Below, piece by piece: positions 13,565-21,298 of a DNA stretch of 45,692 bases (the stretch's first letter is position 1; each line of letters begins with the position of its first letter). The DNA lies in the IMG/VR virus record IMGVR_UViG_3300034072_000318, positions 1-45,692 of that record. One strand, written 5' to 3'. The stretch comes from a virus. The notes under the pieces are model-generated. The model was not told the origin of the DNA and searched no databases. It saw nothing but the letters and a program-made list of their open reading frames with translations. A program made the translations under genes and the position numbers.

Positions 13565-13810
13565 CTATTTGTCCGAATTGTCCGATACGACAATTTGTGA
13601 ATCCATTGAAGGCAATTCATCTTCAATTAGATCTAATGTATCTTCGAGCTCCTCCTGAATATGATATGGCTCAATTGTCCTGTCATTCTCAATTTGGAAC
13701 CAATCTATATTATCGCTGCTTGCTGCCTCCCATGCTGCTTCAGCAGAATCGGCAGTTACAACGGTATAGAATTCAATTAGTTTATCTCCATAGACTTTGT
13801 ATTTACTCAT
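13565..13810 (-). CDS. small hypothetical protein
   Basis: 81 residues from ATG 13810, preceded by GGAGGAAG. MSKYKVYG.KLIEFYTVVTADSAEAAWEAA is a beta-alpha pattern frequent in phage proteins, with an acidic C-terminal half. It overlaps the upstream gene by 8 nt and is the last of a seven-gene unit from the 15.77-kb promoter. Confidence 0.6.
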   Translation of the reverse strand: MSKYKVYGDKLIEFYTVVTADSAEAAWEAASSDNIDWFQIENDRTIEPYHIQEELEDTLDLIEDELPSMDSQIVVSDNSDK

Positions 13811-14150
13811 TGTCTTCCTCCTCAAATTCAATAATGATATCTCGTTCTAACATCCAGTCAAAGATAGCCTCATCTAATGATTCCAGCCCGTATTCTAGAC
13901 TGAATGCATTCTTATCAGAATCCTCCCAGAATAGGTCGAATACATCCTTCTCAGTTAACTTTGAATTAGTCACAAAGTCTTCGCCGCCTTCTGGAGAATA
14001 TATATCTAATCTATCTTTAACCATGTCCCATACCCATAGCCAAACCAGGGGTGGGAATGCATTTACTTCTTGGAGCCCGTCAATTAATTTATTTAATTGT
14101 ACATAAGCGTCATCTCTTCTTGTTTGTTCCTGTAGATCTAAATCAGCCAC
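13803..14150 (-). CDS. hypothetical acidic protein
   Basis: 115 residues from GTG 14150, chosen because AAAGGA lies 9 nt upstream; an in-frame ATG at 14168 lacks one. The product is acidic, ends EFEEEDNE and contains a Trp-rich stretch (PPLVWLWVWDMV). Overlaps genes at both ends. Confidence 0.55.
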   Translation of the reverse strand: MADLDLQEQTRRDDAYVQLNKLIDGLQEVNAFPPLVWLWVWDMVKDRLDIYSPEGGEDFVTNSKLTEKDVFDLFWEDSDKNAFSLEYGLESLDEAIFDWMLERDIIIEFEEEDNE

Positions 14151-14421
14151 GTGTTTTTGTCCTTTCATTAATGGCAAACGATAATTGATATGTTAATGCA
14201 TATACATGTGCAAGAGCGTCTGCTTGGCCCTCCCAATACTTCCGCTCCATGGACTGCAATGCGTCATCGTAGTCGTTCTCTATCTCTATAAGACTTGCCG
14301 CCTCTAGTTCTTGCTCAGCACCAAGCATGAGGCTTTTTAGTTCCCCGTGCAGAATGTCTGTGCCCGTCTCGCCAAGGTCGACAAGTCTCTGGAGCCGTTC
14401 TGGTAGTTCAGTTGAGTACAT
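14143..14421 (-). CDS. hypothetical helical protein
   Basis: 92 residues, mostly helical and acidic (ERLQRLVDLGE, SMERKYWEGQADALAHVYALTYQL). GAGG is present upstream of ATG 14421. Part of the seven-gene unit. Confidence 0.6.
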   Translation of the reverse strand: MYSTELPERLQRLVDLGETGTDILHGELKSLMLGAEQELEAASLIEIENDYDDALQSMERKYWEGQADALAHVYALTYQLSFAINERTKTRG

Positions 14422-14659
14422 TGCTTACCTCCATGTCAGGACGTAGTATATCAATCGCCACTGACAAAAGGTGGCGGGCAAGAAGAGCCTGTCCTGATAA
14501 ATGATTATATTCAAAATCTAAATCAGTATAAGCCTTAGAAGAAGGGTCAATCAACTCCATTTCAGAAGCAATTCCTTCTATATCCTGCTCTAAACTAATT
14601 AGATGCAGCTTTATATATTCTATGTATTTACCAGTTTGTGTTATGTATGCCGATTCCAT
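14408..14659 (-). CDS. hypothetical helical protein
   Basis: 83 residues, predicted to be two long helices with an acidic linker. Its ATG overlaps the TAA of the preceding gene (TAATG). Its C-terminal helix (QALLARHLLSVAIDIL) is similar in style to the gene before; both might be paralogous but identity is not obvious. Confidence 0.55.
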   Translation of the reverse strand: MESAYITQTGKYIEYIKLHLISLEQDIEGIASEMELIDPSSKAYTDLDFEYNHLSGQALLARHLLSVAIDILRPDMEVSNVLN

Positions 14660-14817
14660 TATATTCTTCCTTCCACTAATAGACCTTCTAAGAAACTTGC
14701 CGCATCAATTAATCCTTTACGCACAGCCTCATTTGATTCATTCGTCGGCAGATAGAATTGAGCATTATCAATAGAGTAAATCATATTCTCTACATCTAAT
14801 TGTGTATATCCTAACAT
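14659..14817 (-). CDS. small hypothetical protein
   Basis: 52 residues beginning MLGYTQLDVENMIYSIDNAQ, helical. GAGG before the start and one-base overlaps with both neighbours support translation. Confidence 0.55.
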   Translation of the reverse strand: MLGYTQLDVENMIYSIDNAQFYLPTNESNEAVRKGLIDAASFLEGLLVEGRI

Positions 14818-15038
14818 TAGTTCACCTCGAAATATAGTTCATGGTCAGGAGTTAATTTGTAATACTCATTAAACTCCTGCTTTAATTCAGGTGCTCCATA
14901 TACTAAGCAGACATTATAATCCGCATAGATAACACCTTCGTCTAAATGAGAACCAATCCAATCATCAAATAGTTGATGAGCAACGGTATCCACAATACCG
15001 TCTTGAATCATTTGGTCCATATCGTCAAACATTGACAT
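14817..15038 (-). CDS. hypothetical acidic protein
   Basis: 73 residues, acidic, ribosome site GGAAAGGAA before ATG 15038. Begins MSMFDDMDQMIQDG, a frequent start of small actinophage proteins. Function unknown; in the unit behind the Api92-like gene. Confidence 0.6.
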   Translation of the reverse strand: MSMFDDMDQMIQDGIVDTVAHQLFDDWIGSHLDEGVIYADYNVCLVYGAPELKQEFNEYYKLTPDHELYFEVN

Positions 15039-15040
15039 AT

Positions 15041-15745
15041 TTATTCCTTTCCGCTTTTGGCTAATTCTACACTATGGGTCTGACATTTCTCATCTGCCTC
15101 ACCATAGCCACATTTAGGGCATGTGTCGTATTCACATTCTTCACAGTATGGAGTTTCATCTAATTCCGCCTCACATTCACGGCATTTCCAACCATACTCT
15201 GAGATAGATATAACTTCTCCACGAAGCAGTTCTAGTTCTCCACCCCAACCTTGTTCTTCTTCATAACTTAATGTAAAGAGAAGAGTTGGGTATTGTGCAG
15301 ATAGTTTTTCAAGGGCGGGAACAGGTGGAGACCAAGCAGTATGTAAGTTGTAATATACAACAAGATTATCTCCATTTGGTGTAGGTCCTTCCATATAAGT
15401 ATCAGGATATTTATCATCAGGAGATACGGCTACATCCCATTTGGTTCCCCAATTTCTGACATTCCAGTTATACCAGTCATTTGTAGAAAAATCGAGGGGG
15501 TTATCAGAACGAGGCGGTTGTTGAATATAATCCTCATCAGATACACCATCCTCAGTATGATTCCATATATTATGAAATGCAAAGATAGGATTGGGATATG
15601 TCTCTAATTTCTTCTCCATTTGTTTAGTTTCAAAGTTCCAGTTATCATGAACCTTCTTGAATGGACGATTTAATTGTGCTACAATATCGGTTATTTCCGA
15701 AGGATTACCTTCGATAGTTAAACCGTTAAATACCCAATTTGGCAT
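15041..15745 (-). CDS. Api92-like (DUF1281) protein with C-terminal zinc ribbon
   Basis: 234 residues. The start MPNWVFNGLTIEG is characteristic of the Api92/DUF1281 ferredoxin-like family found on phages and mobile elements, followed by AFHNIWN and a W/N-rich middle. The last 45 residues add CRECEAELD..PYCEECEYDTCPKCGYGEADEKC (in parts), a multi-Cys zinc ribbon. Such proteins are often linked with host-takeover or anti-defence regions. First gene of its unit. Confidence 0.75.
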   Translation of the reverse strand: MPNWVFNGLTIEGNPSEITDIVAQLNRPFKKVHDNWNFETKQMEKKLETYPNPIFAFHNIWNHTEDGVSDEDYIQQPPRSDNPLDFSTNDWYNWNVRNWGTKWDVAVSPDDKYPDTYMEGPTPNGDNLVVYYNLHTAWSPPVPALEKLSAQYPTLLFTLSYEEEQGWGGELELLRGEVISISEYGWKCRECEAELDETPYCEECEYDTCPKCGYGEADEKCQTHSVELAKSGKE

Positions 15746-15769
15746 ATTATTCCTTTCGCTTAGGGTCCT

Positions 15770-15791
15770 ATTATATATCCGACCTCTGACA
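15770..15791 (-). promoter_or_regulatory. box promoter TGTCAG-N10-TATAAT
   Basis: Leftward promoter for the unit 15745 to 13565. TATAAT ends 24 nt before ATG 15745; GGTC and GACC lie either side of the -10 box. Confidence 0.8.
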
Positions 15792-15814
15792 TTTGTCTAT
15801 ATGAATCAAGTCAC

Positions 15815-15848
15815 AAATTTTCAGGAAAATTTGACAGATCTCGTAAAT
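15815..15848 (+). repeat. 34-bp intergenic core, copy 4
   Basis: AAATTTTCAGGAAAAT ... TCTCGTAAAT. TGCGGGC begins 28 bp after the C of CGTAA, as in copies 5-9. The stretch also contains TTGACA (15831-15836) with TATAGT 18 bp later, a possible rightward promoter. Confidence 0.75.
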
Positions 15849-15883
15849 ACATGATATAGTCCTCAGCTGTGCGGGCAAAACAA

Positions 15884-15913
15884 GATCCCCGTACCGAAAG
15901 GTGTACAGGGATC
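15884..15913 (-). terminator. terminator-like hairpin
   Basis: GATCCC(C)GTAC pairs with GTAC(A)GGGATC around a loop of 8. Read leftward it is followed by TTGTTTTG, a good intrinsic terminator for the unit ending at 16033. Confidence 0.6.
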
Positions 15914-16032
15914 AGAAAATTAGGGCTGCTAGCCAAACGAAAGGAATTAAGTAAACGCTGCGTTACTTAGCGACTTGGTGATTAACCTATTAGCCGCACC
16001 CTAATTAATTAAACGGACGAACCGTAGATATA
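15914..16032 (-). ncRNA. structured intergenic segment, possible 3'-UTR RNA
   Basis: An 8-bp closing stem AATTAGGG (15918-15925) / CCCTAATT (15999-16006) encloses an inner stem AAGTAA(A)CG / CGTTACTT (15949-15968) and a short GGCT/AGCC hairpin. It lies between the 16033 gene and the terminator. It does not fit a tRNA (no T-arm). It may be a small RNA or protective 3' leader; expression unknown. Confidence 0.35.
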
Positions 16033-16437
16033 TTATACCAGAATCGGGACGTCTGTATATTTCTCTACGAATGTCCGTAGGTCCATGGTGAAGAGGGGGT
16101 TATTCTTCATTCCTCGAACCTTGTTGTCTAAATTGTAGAAACTGTCTTCCTCGTGAAGACTGAATGTGGCTTGCTCCCAGTCGATAACAGGAATCTTATG
16201 CTCATTGTCTGATATCGAATTTACTTGGAGCCCCCATCCAGTTTCAAAAGACCAACCGTCTCCAATCATGTGACTGATAGCGATACGTGTTGCATATGAA
16301 GGGTCCGACCAACGTGGCTGTGCCTTTGCTACGGCCTCTGCCAAATTGGCTAACATGTTGTGCCCGCCCCAGTGTGAATACAATACGATTGTATCTCCAC
16401 CTGGTTGCACGAATACGAAATTTGCTCTGTCTCCCAC
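16033..16437 (-). CDS. conserved phage protein (GDRANFVF type)
   Basis: 134 residues from GTG 16437 with GAGG 9 nt upstream. The start GDRANFVFVQPGGDTIVLYSHWGG (in parts) is a conserved actinophage pattern of unknown function; the rest is beta-rich. Last gene of a five-gene unit. Confidence 0.65.
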   Translation of the reverse strand: MGDRANFVFVQPGGDTIVLYSHWGGHNMLANLAEAVAKAQPRWSDPSYATRIAISHMIGDGWSFETGWGLQVNSISDNEHKIPVIDWEQATFSLHEEDSFYNLDNKVRGMKNNPLFTMDLRTFVEKYTDVPILV

Positions 16438-16439
16438 CT

Positions 16440-16646
16440 TTATACCTCTTCCTTTTCTAGTTGTGGTGTTTCTTCTTTACGGTTTAATTCTACTATTTCA
16501 AAGGCCCAACTGTCAAGGGTCTTCGAGAACTTATTGCGGTGGTGGCCACAGAAAAATAATTCTCCGCTGGTACCACGTGTTAAATATAAAGCTTGGGCGG
16601 AACATGAATCACATTTGATCCATCTAGTTAAATCCTCAGAGGTCAT
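16440..16646 (-). CDS. DUF7455-like zinc-binding protein
   Basis: 68 residues with CDSCSAQA (13-16) and FFCGHHRNKF (about 32-36). This CxxC...CGHH pattern is typical of the small actinophage/actinobacterial DUF7455-type proteins, probably a zinc ribbon. Acidic C-terminus. Confidence 0.7.
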   Translation of the reverse strand: MTSEDLTRWIKCDSCSAQALYLTRGTSGELFFCGHHRNKFSKTLDSWAFEIVELNRKEETPQLEKEEV

Positions 16647-16791
16647 TATCTAATGTCCCAAATTCGATTTGGTCTGCTACCCAATCCAATGTATGTCCAT
16701 CTTCATGAGTTTCCGCCCATTTGCGGATGTTGTTAATAATTACTTCACGAGTAAATTTAACTCCATCCTCAAAACCATCTCTATAGTCCAT
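16636..16791 (-). CDS. small hypothetical protein
   Basis: 51 residues (MDYRDGFEDGVKFTRE start) with GGAGG 4 nt upstream. Overlaps the next gene by 11 nt. Helical and acidic; resembles other small phage proteins starting with YxDGFxxG. Confidence 0.6.
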   Translation of the reverse strand: MDYRDGFEDGVKFTREVIINNIRKWAETHEDGHTLDWVADQIEFGTLDNDL

Positions 16792-16792
16792 A

Positions 16793-17002
16793 TTACCTCC
16801 TGTAGCCTGTTGGCTCGTAGTCTGTCTCCACTAGTATATCCAATTTGTATTTGGAAATCAAGGCAGTAACTTTTTCGTTATTACCCGTCCCAATTTCAAA
16901 TACATTGGCTTTGAGCCAGTTTGGGTCCAGACCTGAAAATTCTGCTTCCCAATATGCCGCCTTAAGGGCGGCAGTATTAGGAGCCTGTAGTTGATAATAC
17001 AT
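16793..17002 (-). CDS. hypothetical protein
   Basis: 69 residues from ATG 17002 (TAATG overlap). Starts MYYQLQAPNTAALKAAYWEAE with an alpha/beta pattern and ends with TDYEPTGYRR. No family recognised. Confidence 0.6.
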   Translation of the reverse strand: MYYQLQAPNTAALKAAYWEAEFSGLDPNWLKANVFEIGTGNNEKVTALISKYKLDILVETDYEPTGYRR

Positions 17003-17466
17003 TAGGCAGTCGCCCAATCTGCATCTTCAACATCGAATGAATCAATCATGGTATCACCATTGAATGAATCAATTGTAAGTACATCTTGTAGGAAATACTT
17101 AGCATCGAAGTCTTCGAGTTCATTAAGCGGGCACTCATAGTCGACCTCAACCTGAACGGTGGCGGTGATACGAATGGTCTGCTTTGGTTCATGTCCAAGG
17201 ATATCACATAGTTCTGACAGAACTTCTTCCTTAGATGTACCTGAGTCATACCATGCATCTGCAGTTAGATTATTTAAAATTGCACCAATTTGTTTTTCCT
17301 GCGCCTGGAGGCGGGAAGACAATTGATTAACTCTATATTGATTCTCAGCAATGATTGTTTCCAATTCATTTACTTTTACTGTAGGATAAGTTGCCTCTCC
17401 ATTATTAATCGACTTGTAAGTTACAAGAAGATTAGGATTATAGGTCTCAGCCATATTTGTTTCCAT
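17002..17466 (-). CDS. hypothetical protein with coiled coil and beta region
   Basis: 154 residues from ATG 17466 just after AAAGGA. The middle (about 30-60) is a coiled coil; the C-terminal half has alternating beta strands (IRITATVQVEVDYECPLNELEDFD). First gene of the unit from promoter 17495-17516. Confidence 0.6.
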   Translation of the reverse strand: METNMAETYNPNLLVTYKSINNGEATYPTVKVNELETIIAENQYRVNQLSSRLQAQEKQIGAILNNLTADAWYDSGTSKEEVLSELCDILGHEPKQTIRITATVQVEVDYECPLNELEDFDAKYFLQDVLTIDSFNGDTMIDSFDVEDADWATA

Positions 17467-17484
17467 TTCATTCCTTTCTGTTTG

Positions 17485-17508
17485 CATGGGCCGTATTCTA
17501 CACCCATG
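17485..17508 (-). repeat. inverted repeat flanking a -10 box
   Basis: CATGGG ... CCCATG with TAGAAT between the arms. Similar arrangements occur at 19584-19607, 21514-21536 and 22250-22275. Confidence 0.6.
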
Positions 17509-17516
17509 GACTGACA
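17495..17516 (-). promoter_or_regulatory. box promoter TGTCAG-N10-TAGAAT
   Basis: For the unit 17466 to 16033; 28 nt from the -10 box to the start codon. Confidence 0.75.
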
Positions 17517-17524
17517 TTTGTCTA

Positions 17525-17558
17525 GTATTTTGGGGGAAAATTTAAATGTGTCGTAACA
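17525..17558 (+). repeat. 34-bp intergenic core, copy 5
   Basis: GTATTTTGGGGGAAAA ... TGTCGTAACA. TGCGGGCC begins 28 bp after the C of CGTAAC, and CCCGC/GCGGG can pair between 17568 and 17585. Confidence 0.75.
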
Positions 17559-17619
17559 TGCAAATCCCCCGCTCTCCCTTGCGGGCCATCACAGCTGCAT
17601 TAATATGATCAAAGAGGAG

Positions 17620-17637
17620 GGGCCCCTTTCGGGGCCC
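17620..17637 (-). terminator. terminator-like hairpin
   Basis: GGGCCCC / GGGGCCC with a GAAA tetraloop (leftward reading) followed by CTCCTCTTT. It lies 8 nt after the stop of the DUF932 gene. Confidence 0.7.
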
Positions 17638-17644
17638 GCATTCT

Positions 17645-18655
17645 TTAGAACGATTTCACAACCTGAAGAATCTTATTCTTCTCAGCAGTAATAATCGGGT
17701 CAAAACCTGAAGCAGAAGCCCACTTAGATTCTGAATTATTCTTCCGAGTTGGTCGGAAATAATCAAGGCGCTCAGTTAGCGCATTGAAAGCGCCCCACTT
17801 AGTTCCCTTGATGTTGGCATTGGTAGGAGAATTGAAATAAAGGTCATTGAGTAGAACAACCTTGTTATCCCATTTAGTCTTAGCCAATTTAGAAGCAGAT
17901 TCTTCGGGCTTAGGGTAAATTGTCTTTACTAAGTCGTTGAATTGCTTATCGGTAATTTCCTGAGCAAAGAGAGTCTGAGCCTCTTGTTCAAAGACATCAA
18001 AGTATCCGAGAGTTAGACCGAGAGTTTCACGAGCAATCTGAATCTTACCTTCGGCGGTCTGAGTATGGCGAATCTTGAAAGATTGTTTAGCAGAACGCAT
18101 TGCGAGATTCAAAGTATTTTGGCAAACTACACGCACAGGTGTAATTGCCGCCTGAACAGCAACAGAGCCGTCATGAGATGTCCAAACAATAAGATACAAT
18201 TTAGTCTTATCGTTAGCACCCTGAGGGTCTAATACCATTTCACGAGGGACAGTAAGAGAACCGAATACCACTTTACCACCCTTGAGAGAACCAGCAGATT
18301 CCCAAGCACAGCGAGAATCGCCGTCTAGAATGTTATCAGCGAATGAGAATAATTCTTCATTCTGAACCACTTTATAGCGTGAGCCGACAGTAGAGAGCAC
18401 ATCAGTACCGCCATTGAATGGATTGGTACGGATAACCAATTGTGAATCTGATGTATCATTCCAATCAGCAGGAACGAAATCAGTTAGCGGAGATAGGCGG
18501 ACATCCCAATTGGAAAGTCTAGCCTCATCTAGCATTAATTGAGTTGATACTTCCTCATCTTGTGAGAAGATACGATTGGCAAGATTATGCCAAGCAGGGG
18601 TGCCACGTAGGGCAAAGGCAACTTCGTTGCCATTCATTTCTAGGTTGTGAGCCAT
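17645..18655 (-). CDS. DUF932 protein
   Basis: 336 residues from ATG 18655 with AAAGGAA. Motifs VGSRYKVVQN.E.FSFADNIL and ITPVRVVCQNTLNLA match DUF932 (phage/plasmid-like protein TIGR03299), an enigmatic family on phages and plasmids. The family has no proven function. Single-gene unit with its own promoter, terminator and 34-bp core. Confidence 0.8.
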   Translation of the reverse strand: MAHNLEMNGNEVAFALRGTPAWHNLANRIFSQDEEVSTQLMLDEARLSNWDVRLSPLTDFVPADWNDTSDSQLVIRTNPFNGGTDVLSTVGSRYKVVQNEELFSFADNILDGDSRCAWESAGSLKGGKVVFGSLTVPREMVLDPQGANDKTKLYLIVWTSHDGSVAVQAAITPVRVVCQNTLNLAMRSAKQSFKIRHTQTAEGKIQIARETLGLTLGYFDVFEQEAQTLFAQEITDKQFNDLVKTIYPKPEESASKLAKTKWDNKVVLLNDLYFNSPTNANIKGTKWGAFNALTERLDYFRPTRKNNSESKWASASGFDPIITAEKNKILQVVKSF

Positions 18656-18689
18656 GAATTTATTCCTTTCTAGTTTAGATTGAGTCCAA

Positions 18690-18711
18690 AGTATAACATA
18701 GGGGTCCGACA
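18690..18711 (-). promoter_or_regulatory. box promoter TGTCGG-N10-TATACT
   Basis: For the DUF932 gene; 34 nt from the -10 box to ATG 18655. Confidence 0.75.
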
Positions 18712-18757
18712 TTGTCTAGATTAGTTCTATGTTAGCTAAAAATGTGATCAAGATCCC

Positions 18758-18791
18758 AGAATCTAGGGCGTTTTTAACTTGACTCGTAACG
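18758..18791 (+). repeat. 34-bp intergenic core, copy 6
   Basis: AGAATCTAGGGCGTTT ... GACTCGTAACG. The GC hairpin GCCC-A-CGC / GTGCGGGC follows with TGCGGGCC 28 bp after CGTAAC. Confidence 0.75.
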
Positions 18792-18847
18792 AGCTAATCG
18801 CCCACGCTCCTGTGCGGGCCACGCAGGCCACACAAAAGATCACGCAG

Positions 18848-19564
18848 CTATTTTTTACTCGCAGAGAATCGAATATCTGATTTATTAAATACGCAGAGCC
18901 CGCATGAAACACACGCAGAACCATTGGCAGATATTAACGGAATAGATTTATTATTCTCAGGACATTTAGCACCAGGCTTACCCGTTAATTCTTTCATTAC
19001 GCTTTCGGTGACTGCAAAAGTCTTTCCTAGATACGCAAGGCGTGTACCATGCTCATTGCGTAATTCGGCAGCAATCTGCTTATTCTCATCATCGGTAGAA
19101 TAATAAAGAGATAAATTAGAGATACCTTTTAGAATAACGGCAGCAGAAGAGACACGAGTATACACCCAAAATTGTACGTCTGCATGCTTTTCGATTACCG
19201 TCTTCCATGCATATGCATAAGTATCATTAAAGAAATCGCCATCCCAGTGGATACGGAATAACTTATCTGCAGAACGCTTATCGCATTCCGCCTTGAATTC
19301 CACAATCATGCTATCAATTAGAGATACCATGGTGTCATGGTCTGCATTACGCAGCAATTCCCAATTGTGCAAGAGTACGGCTTTTACGCCCTTGTAGACT
19401 TTTTCGAGTTTTCCTGCATAGCATACGCTTTCACAAATACTTGTGGCACCAGGGCACGAGAAAGCCTTACCAGCAGGCAATCCAAAAGTGTTGGCAATTG
19501 TTGGGGTTTTTCCATTGGGCGAGACTGCATTAGCGACTTTCCTATCTTTAGAGCGTTTTAACAT
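18848..19564 (-). CDS. gp88-like Cys-rich protein
   Basis: 238 residues. SCPGATSICESVCYAGK (three Cys) near residues 37-53 and CVSCGLC near the C-terminus resemble the mycobacteriophage gp88 family. The Cys pattern suggests a metal or Fe-S cluster, which is inference. The N-terminus is basic (MLKRSKDRKV). It has its own promoter and GAAAGGA site. Confidence 0.65.
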   Translation of the reverse strand: MLKRSKDRKVANAVSPNGKTPTIANTFGLPAGKAFSCPGATSICESVCYAGKLEKVYKGVKAVLLHNWELLRNADHDTMVSLIDSMIVEFKAECDKRSADKLFRIHWDGDFFNDTYAYAWKTVIEKHADVQFWVYTRVSSAAVILKGISNLSLYYSTDDENKQIAAELRNEHGTRLAYLGKTFAVTESVMKELTGKPGAKCPENNKSIPLISANGSACVSCGLCVFNKSDIRFSASKK

Positions 19565-19583
19565 TAGTTAATTCCTTTCGTTA

Positions 19584-19607
19584 TGGGGTAGATTATAGCC
19601 TACCCCA
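19584..19607 (-). repeat. inverted repeat flanking a -10 box
   Basis: TGGGGTAG and CTACCCCA form an 8-bp perfect stem with TATAAT in the loop. Confidence 0.65.
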
Positions 19608-19613
19608 CCGACA
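19592..19613 (-). promoter_or_regulatory. box promoter TGTCGG-N10-TATAAT
   Basis: For the gp88-like gene, 27 nt to ATG 19564. The box abuts the stop codon of the upstream gene. Confidence 0.8.
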
Positions 19614-20111
19614 TCACCAAGAGGACTGATAGTAGAACGATAAACGCTCAAAATCAGGTCTATCTATAATTGGTTGTAGTTGGGTTATGGTATTCATTAG
19701 ACCCTGCCAATACCACTCATCGACATCGGTGCTACCGAAGAAGAAGCCCTCAGCAGGCGGTATTAATTCGGGGTCTTTATTGGTAATCGCTAAAGTACAT
19801 ACACGAACCAATTCCCGTATCTTTTCATGAGATACATAGTACTCACCGCAGTCATCTTCACCACGTTGTACATTTTCTACGAACCAGCCATGAACGGCAT
19901 TAACCTTGCGCCAATAGGCTACATTTACGGATACATCTACACCGTAGATACTATCCTCATCGACAAGAGTAGCAACACCAGCGGCTTCTACTACATTATT
20001 CCATTCAGGAAAAGTAGCGGCAGCATAACTTATGCCATTACTTCTATCTAATTTATTCCAGTCGATTTTCTCGACATGCTTACGAGCTGATAAATACATA
20101 TCTAGTCCCAT
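19614..20111 (-). CDS. conserved phage protein (MGLDMYL type)
   Basis: 165 residues. MGLDMYLSARKHVEK at the N-terminus, VAYWRKVNAVHGWFV, CGEYYVS and EGFFFGSTDVDEWYW are conserved in a phage family of unknown function. Rich in Trp and Tyr. Single-gene unit. Confidence 0.7.
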   Translation of the reverse strand: MGLDMYLSARKHVEKIDWNKLDRSNGISYAAATFPEWNNVVEAAGVATLVDEDSIYGVDVSVNVAYWRKVNAVHGWFVENVQRGEDDCGEYYVSHEKIRELVRVCTLAITNKDPELIPPAEGFFFGSTDVDEWYWQGLMNTITQLQPIIDRPDFERLSFYYQSSW

Positions 20112-20137
20112 TTGTTTTCCTTTCGTTTGAGACCGCC

Positions 20138-20159
20138 ATTATATACTAGGAGACTGACA
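20138..20159 (-). promoter_or_regulatory. box promoter TGTCAG-N10-TATAAT
   Basis: For the 19614-20111 gene; 26 nt to the start codon. Confidence 0.8.
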
Positions 20160-20166
20160 TTTACAA

Positions 20167-20200
20167 TTAATTCAGGGGATTTTTATAATTTGACGTAACG
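20167..20200 (+). repeat. 34-bp intergenic core, copy 7
   Basis: TTAATTCAGGGGATTTTT ... TTGACGTAACG; TGCGGGCC begins 28 bp after CGTAAC. Confidence 0.75.
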
Positions 20201-20240
20201 GGGCTGCGCCCCCCACGCTTTTGCGGGCCATTTTTGGAAT

Positions 20241-20281
20241 GGGGCGGGAATAGCTATGATTACACATTCAAAACCCGCCCC
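20241..20281 (-). terminator. large-loop inverted repeat after the 20289 gene
   Basis: GGGGCGGG / CCCGCCCC, 8 bp with a 25-nt loop, located 7 nt past the stop of the leftward 20289-20549 gene. Possible terminator. Confidence 0.5.
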
Positions 20282-20288
20282 AAATTTA

Positions 20289-20549
20289 TTATGTAGGCCA
20301 ACCTATTTCGTATTTAGTTAGAGGATTCTTATTGTATTTATTTACAATCTCCATTGGTAAATAAATCGCTAAGGTTTTCTTCTTTTGTTTTTTATCATAA
20401 ACAAAAGCCCTAACATTACCAGCGAATTGTCTTATGTTTCCAAAAACTAATTCGCCAAGATACTCACGACTAATTCCTTCATCTGAGTAAATAGTTAAAT
20501 CGTTTGCCTTGTTTTCGTCATAGATCTCAACACGATAACGATTACGCAT
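20289..20549 (-). CDS. hypothetical protein
   Basis: 86 residues from ATG 20549 with AGAAGG upstream. Lysine-rich middle with beta strands (RVRAFVYDKKQKKKTLAIYLP). Coupled to the gene before (8-nt overlap). Confidence 0.6.
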   Translation of the reverse strand: MRNRYRVEIYDENKANDLTIYSDEGISREYLGELVFGNIRQFAGNVRAFVYDKKQKKKTLAIYLPMEIVNKYNKNPLTKYEIGWPT

Positions 20550-20778
20550 ACGCACCTTCTTCTAATTTAGAATAAGCCTTTAGACTTGTGACATTTATAG
20601 TTAGTTGCTCATCACCATAAAGAGAGAGGAGATGATTTAGAGCGTCGCCAGCAGTTTTATAATCACCATAATTGGTATGCTGTCCGATACCTGTTCTGAC
20701 TTCCATTTCCCAGCAATCTTCGCCGCCAGGAGATACGGAGTATTCTACTTCGTAGATTTCCGCCATACGCATTTCCAT
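20542..20778 (-). CDS. hypothetical protein
   Basis: 78 residues, MEMRMAEIYEVEYSVSPGGED start, acidic, with a CWEME patch. Starts 29 nt after its -10 box; the box itself is degenerate. Confidence 0.6.
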   Translation of the reverse strand: MEMRMAEIYEVEYSVSPGGEDCWEMEVRTGIGQHTNYGDYKTAGDALNHLLSLYGDEQLTINVTSLKAYSKLEEGAYA

Positions 20779-20807
20779 TTATTTACTTTCTGTTAGTAGG
20801 AGAGAGA

Positions 20808-20829
20808 ATTATAGCATGGGGGCTAGATT
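20808..20829 (-). promoter_or_regulatory. degenerate box promoter AATCTA-N10-TATAAT
   Basis: TATAAT is perfect, 29 nt before ATG 20778, but the upstream box AATCTA matches TGTCAG poorly. It lies in the arm of the hairpin 20818-20843. Confidence 0.4.
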
Positions 20830-20843
20830 TTTGTCTAGCCCCC
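20818..20843 (-). terminator. hairpin after the 20850 gene
   Basis: GGGGGCTAG and CTAGCCCCC, 9-bp stem with an 8-nt loop, directly after the stop of the 20850-21269 gene. No U-run. It overlaps the next promoter. Confidence 0.5.
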
Positions 20844-20849
20844 AATCTG

Positions 20850-21269
20850 TTATAGATAACGAGCGATAGCGTTGTAAGTTGAGGTGCTTACTACTTCCTC
20901 GTCTGTCATTTTGAGAATACGGATAGCGTTCTCAATTTCCTCTACCATTTCACGATACTGCCAATCGTGGTAAGTATCAAAGTCCTTTTCAGGTTCTTTT
21001 GGTAGGTCAATAGCACCTTTAGGTAGGTTGAAAGATACCGCTATGTCGCCATTGTATCTTGTGTGAGCAGATAAGTCCTGTGCTTTAGAGATAGCAGTTA
21101 GAGCAAGTTTCGCAACTTCCTTGTTATACTTCTCTTGTAGTTTCTCAAACTTTTCCTCGTTTGATTTCTGACTAGCCTTATCCTTTTGGATTTGGGCTAA
21201 CTTATTTTCTAGTGCCTTGATTACTTTGGTTGTAGCAATCTTGACATTTATCGCTTTGCCTCTTGACAT
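20850..21269 (-). CDS. hypothetical coiled-coil protein
   Basis: 139 residues from ATG 21269 with GAAAGGAAAAT. The first 60 residues are a Lys/Glu coiled coil (KALENKLAQIQKDKASQKSNEEKFEKL in parts) with a mixed C-terminus. No recognised family. Single-gene unit with its own promoter. Confidence 0.65.
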   Translation of the reverse strand: MSRGKAINVKIATTKVIKALENKLAQIQKDKASQKSNEEKFEKLQEKYNKEVAKLALTAISKAQDLSAHTRYNGDIAVSFNLPKGAIDLPKEPEKDFDTYHDWQYREMVEEIENAIRILKMTDEEVVSTSTYNAIARYL

Positions 21270-21298
21270 TATTTTCCTTTCGTTAGTTATGAGCGAGA

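Noticed and set aside
15919-16005. tRNA-like acceptor stem ATTAGGG/CCCTAAT
   Set aside because: No T-arm or anticodon arm of normal form on either strand; described only as a structured intergenic segment.
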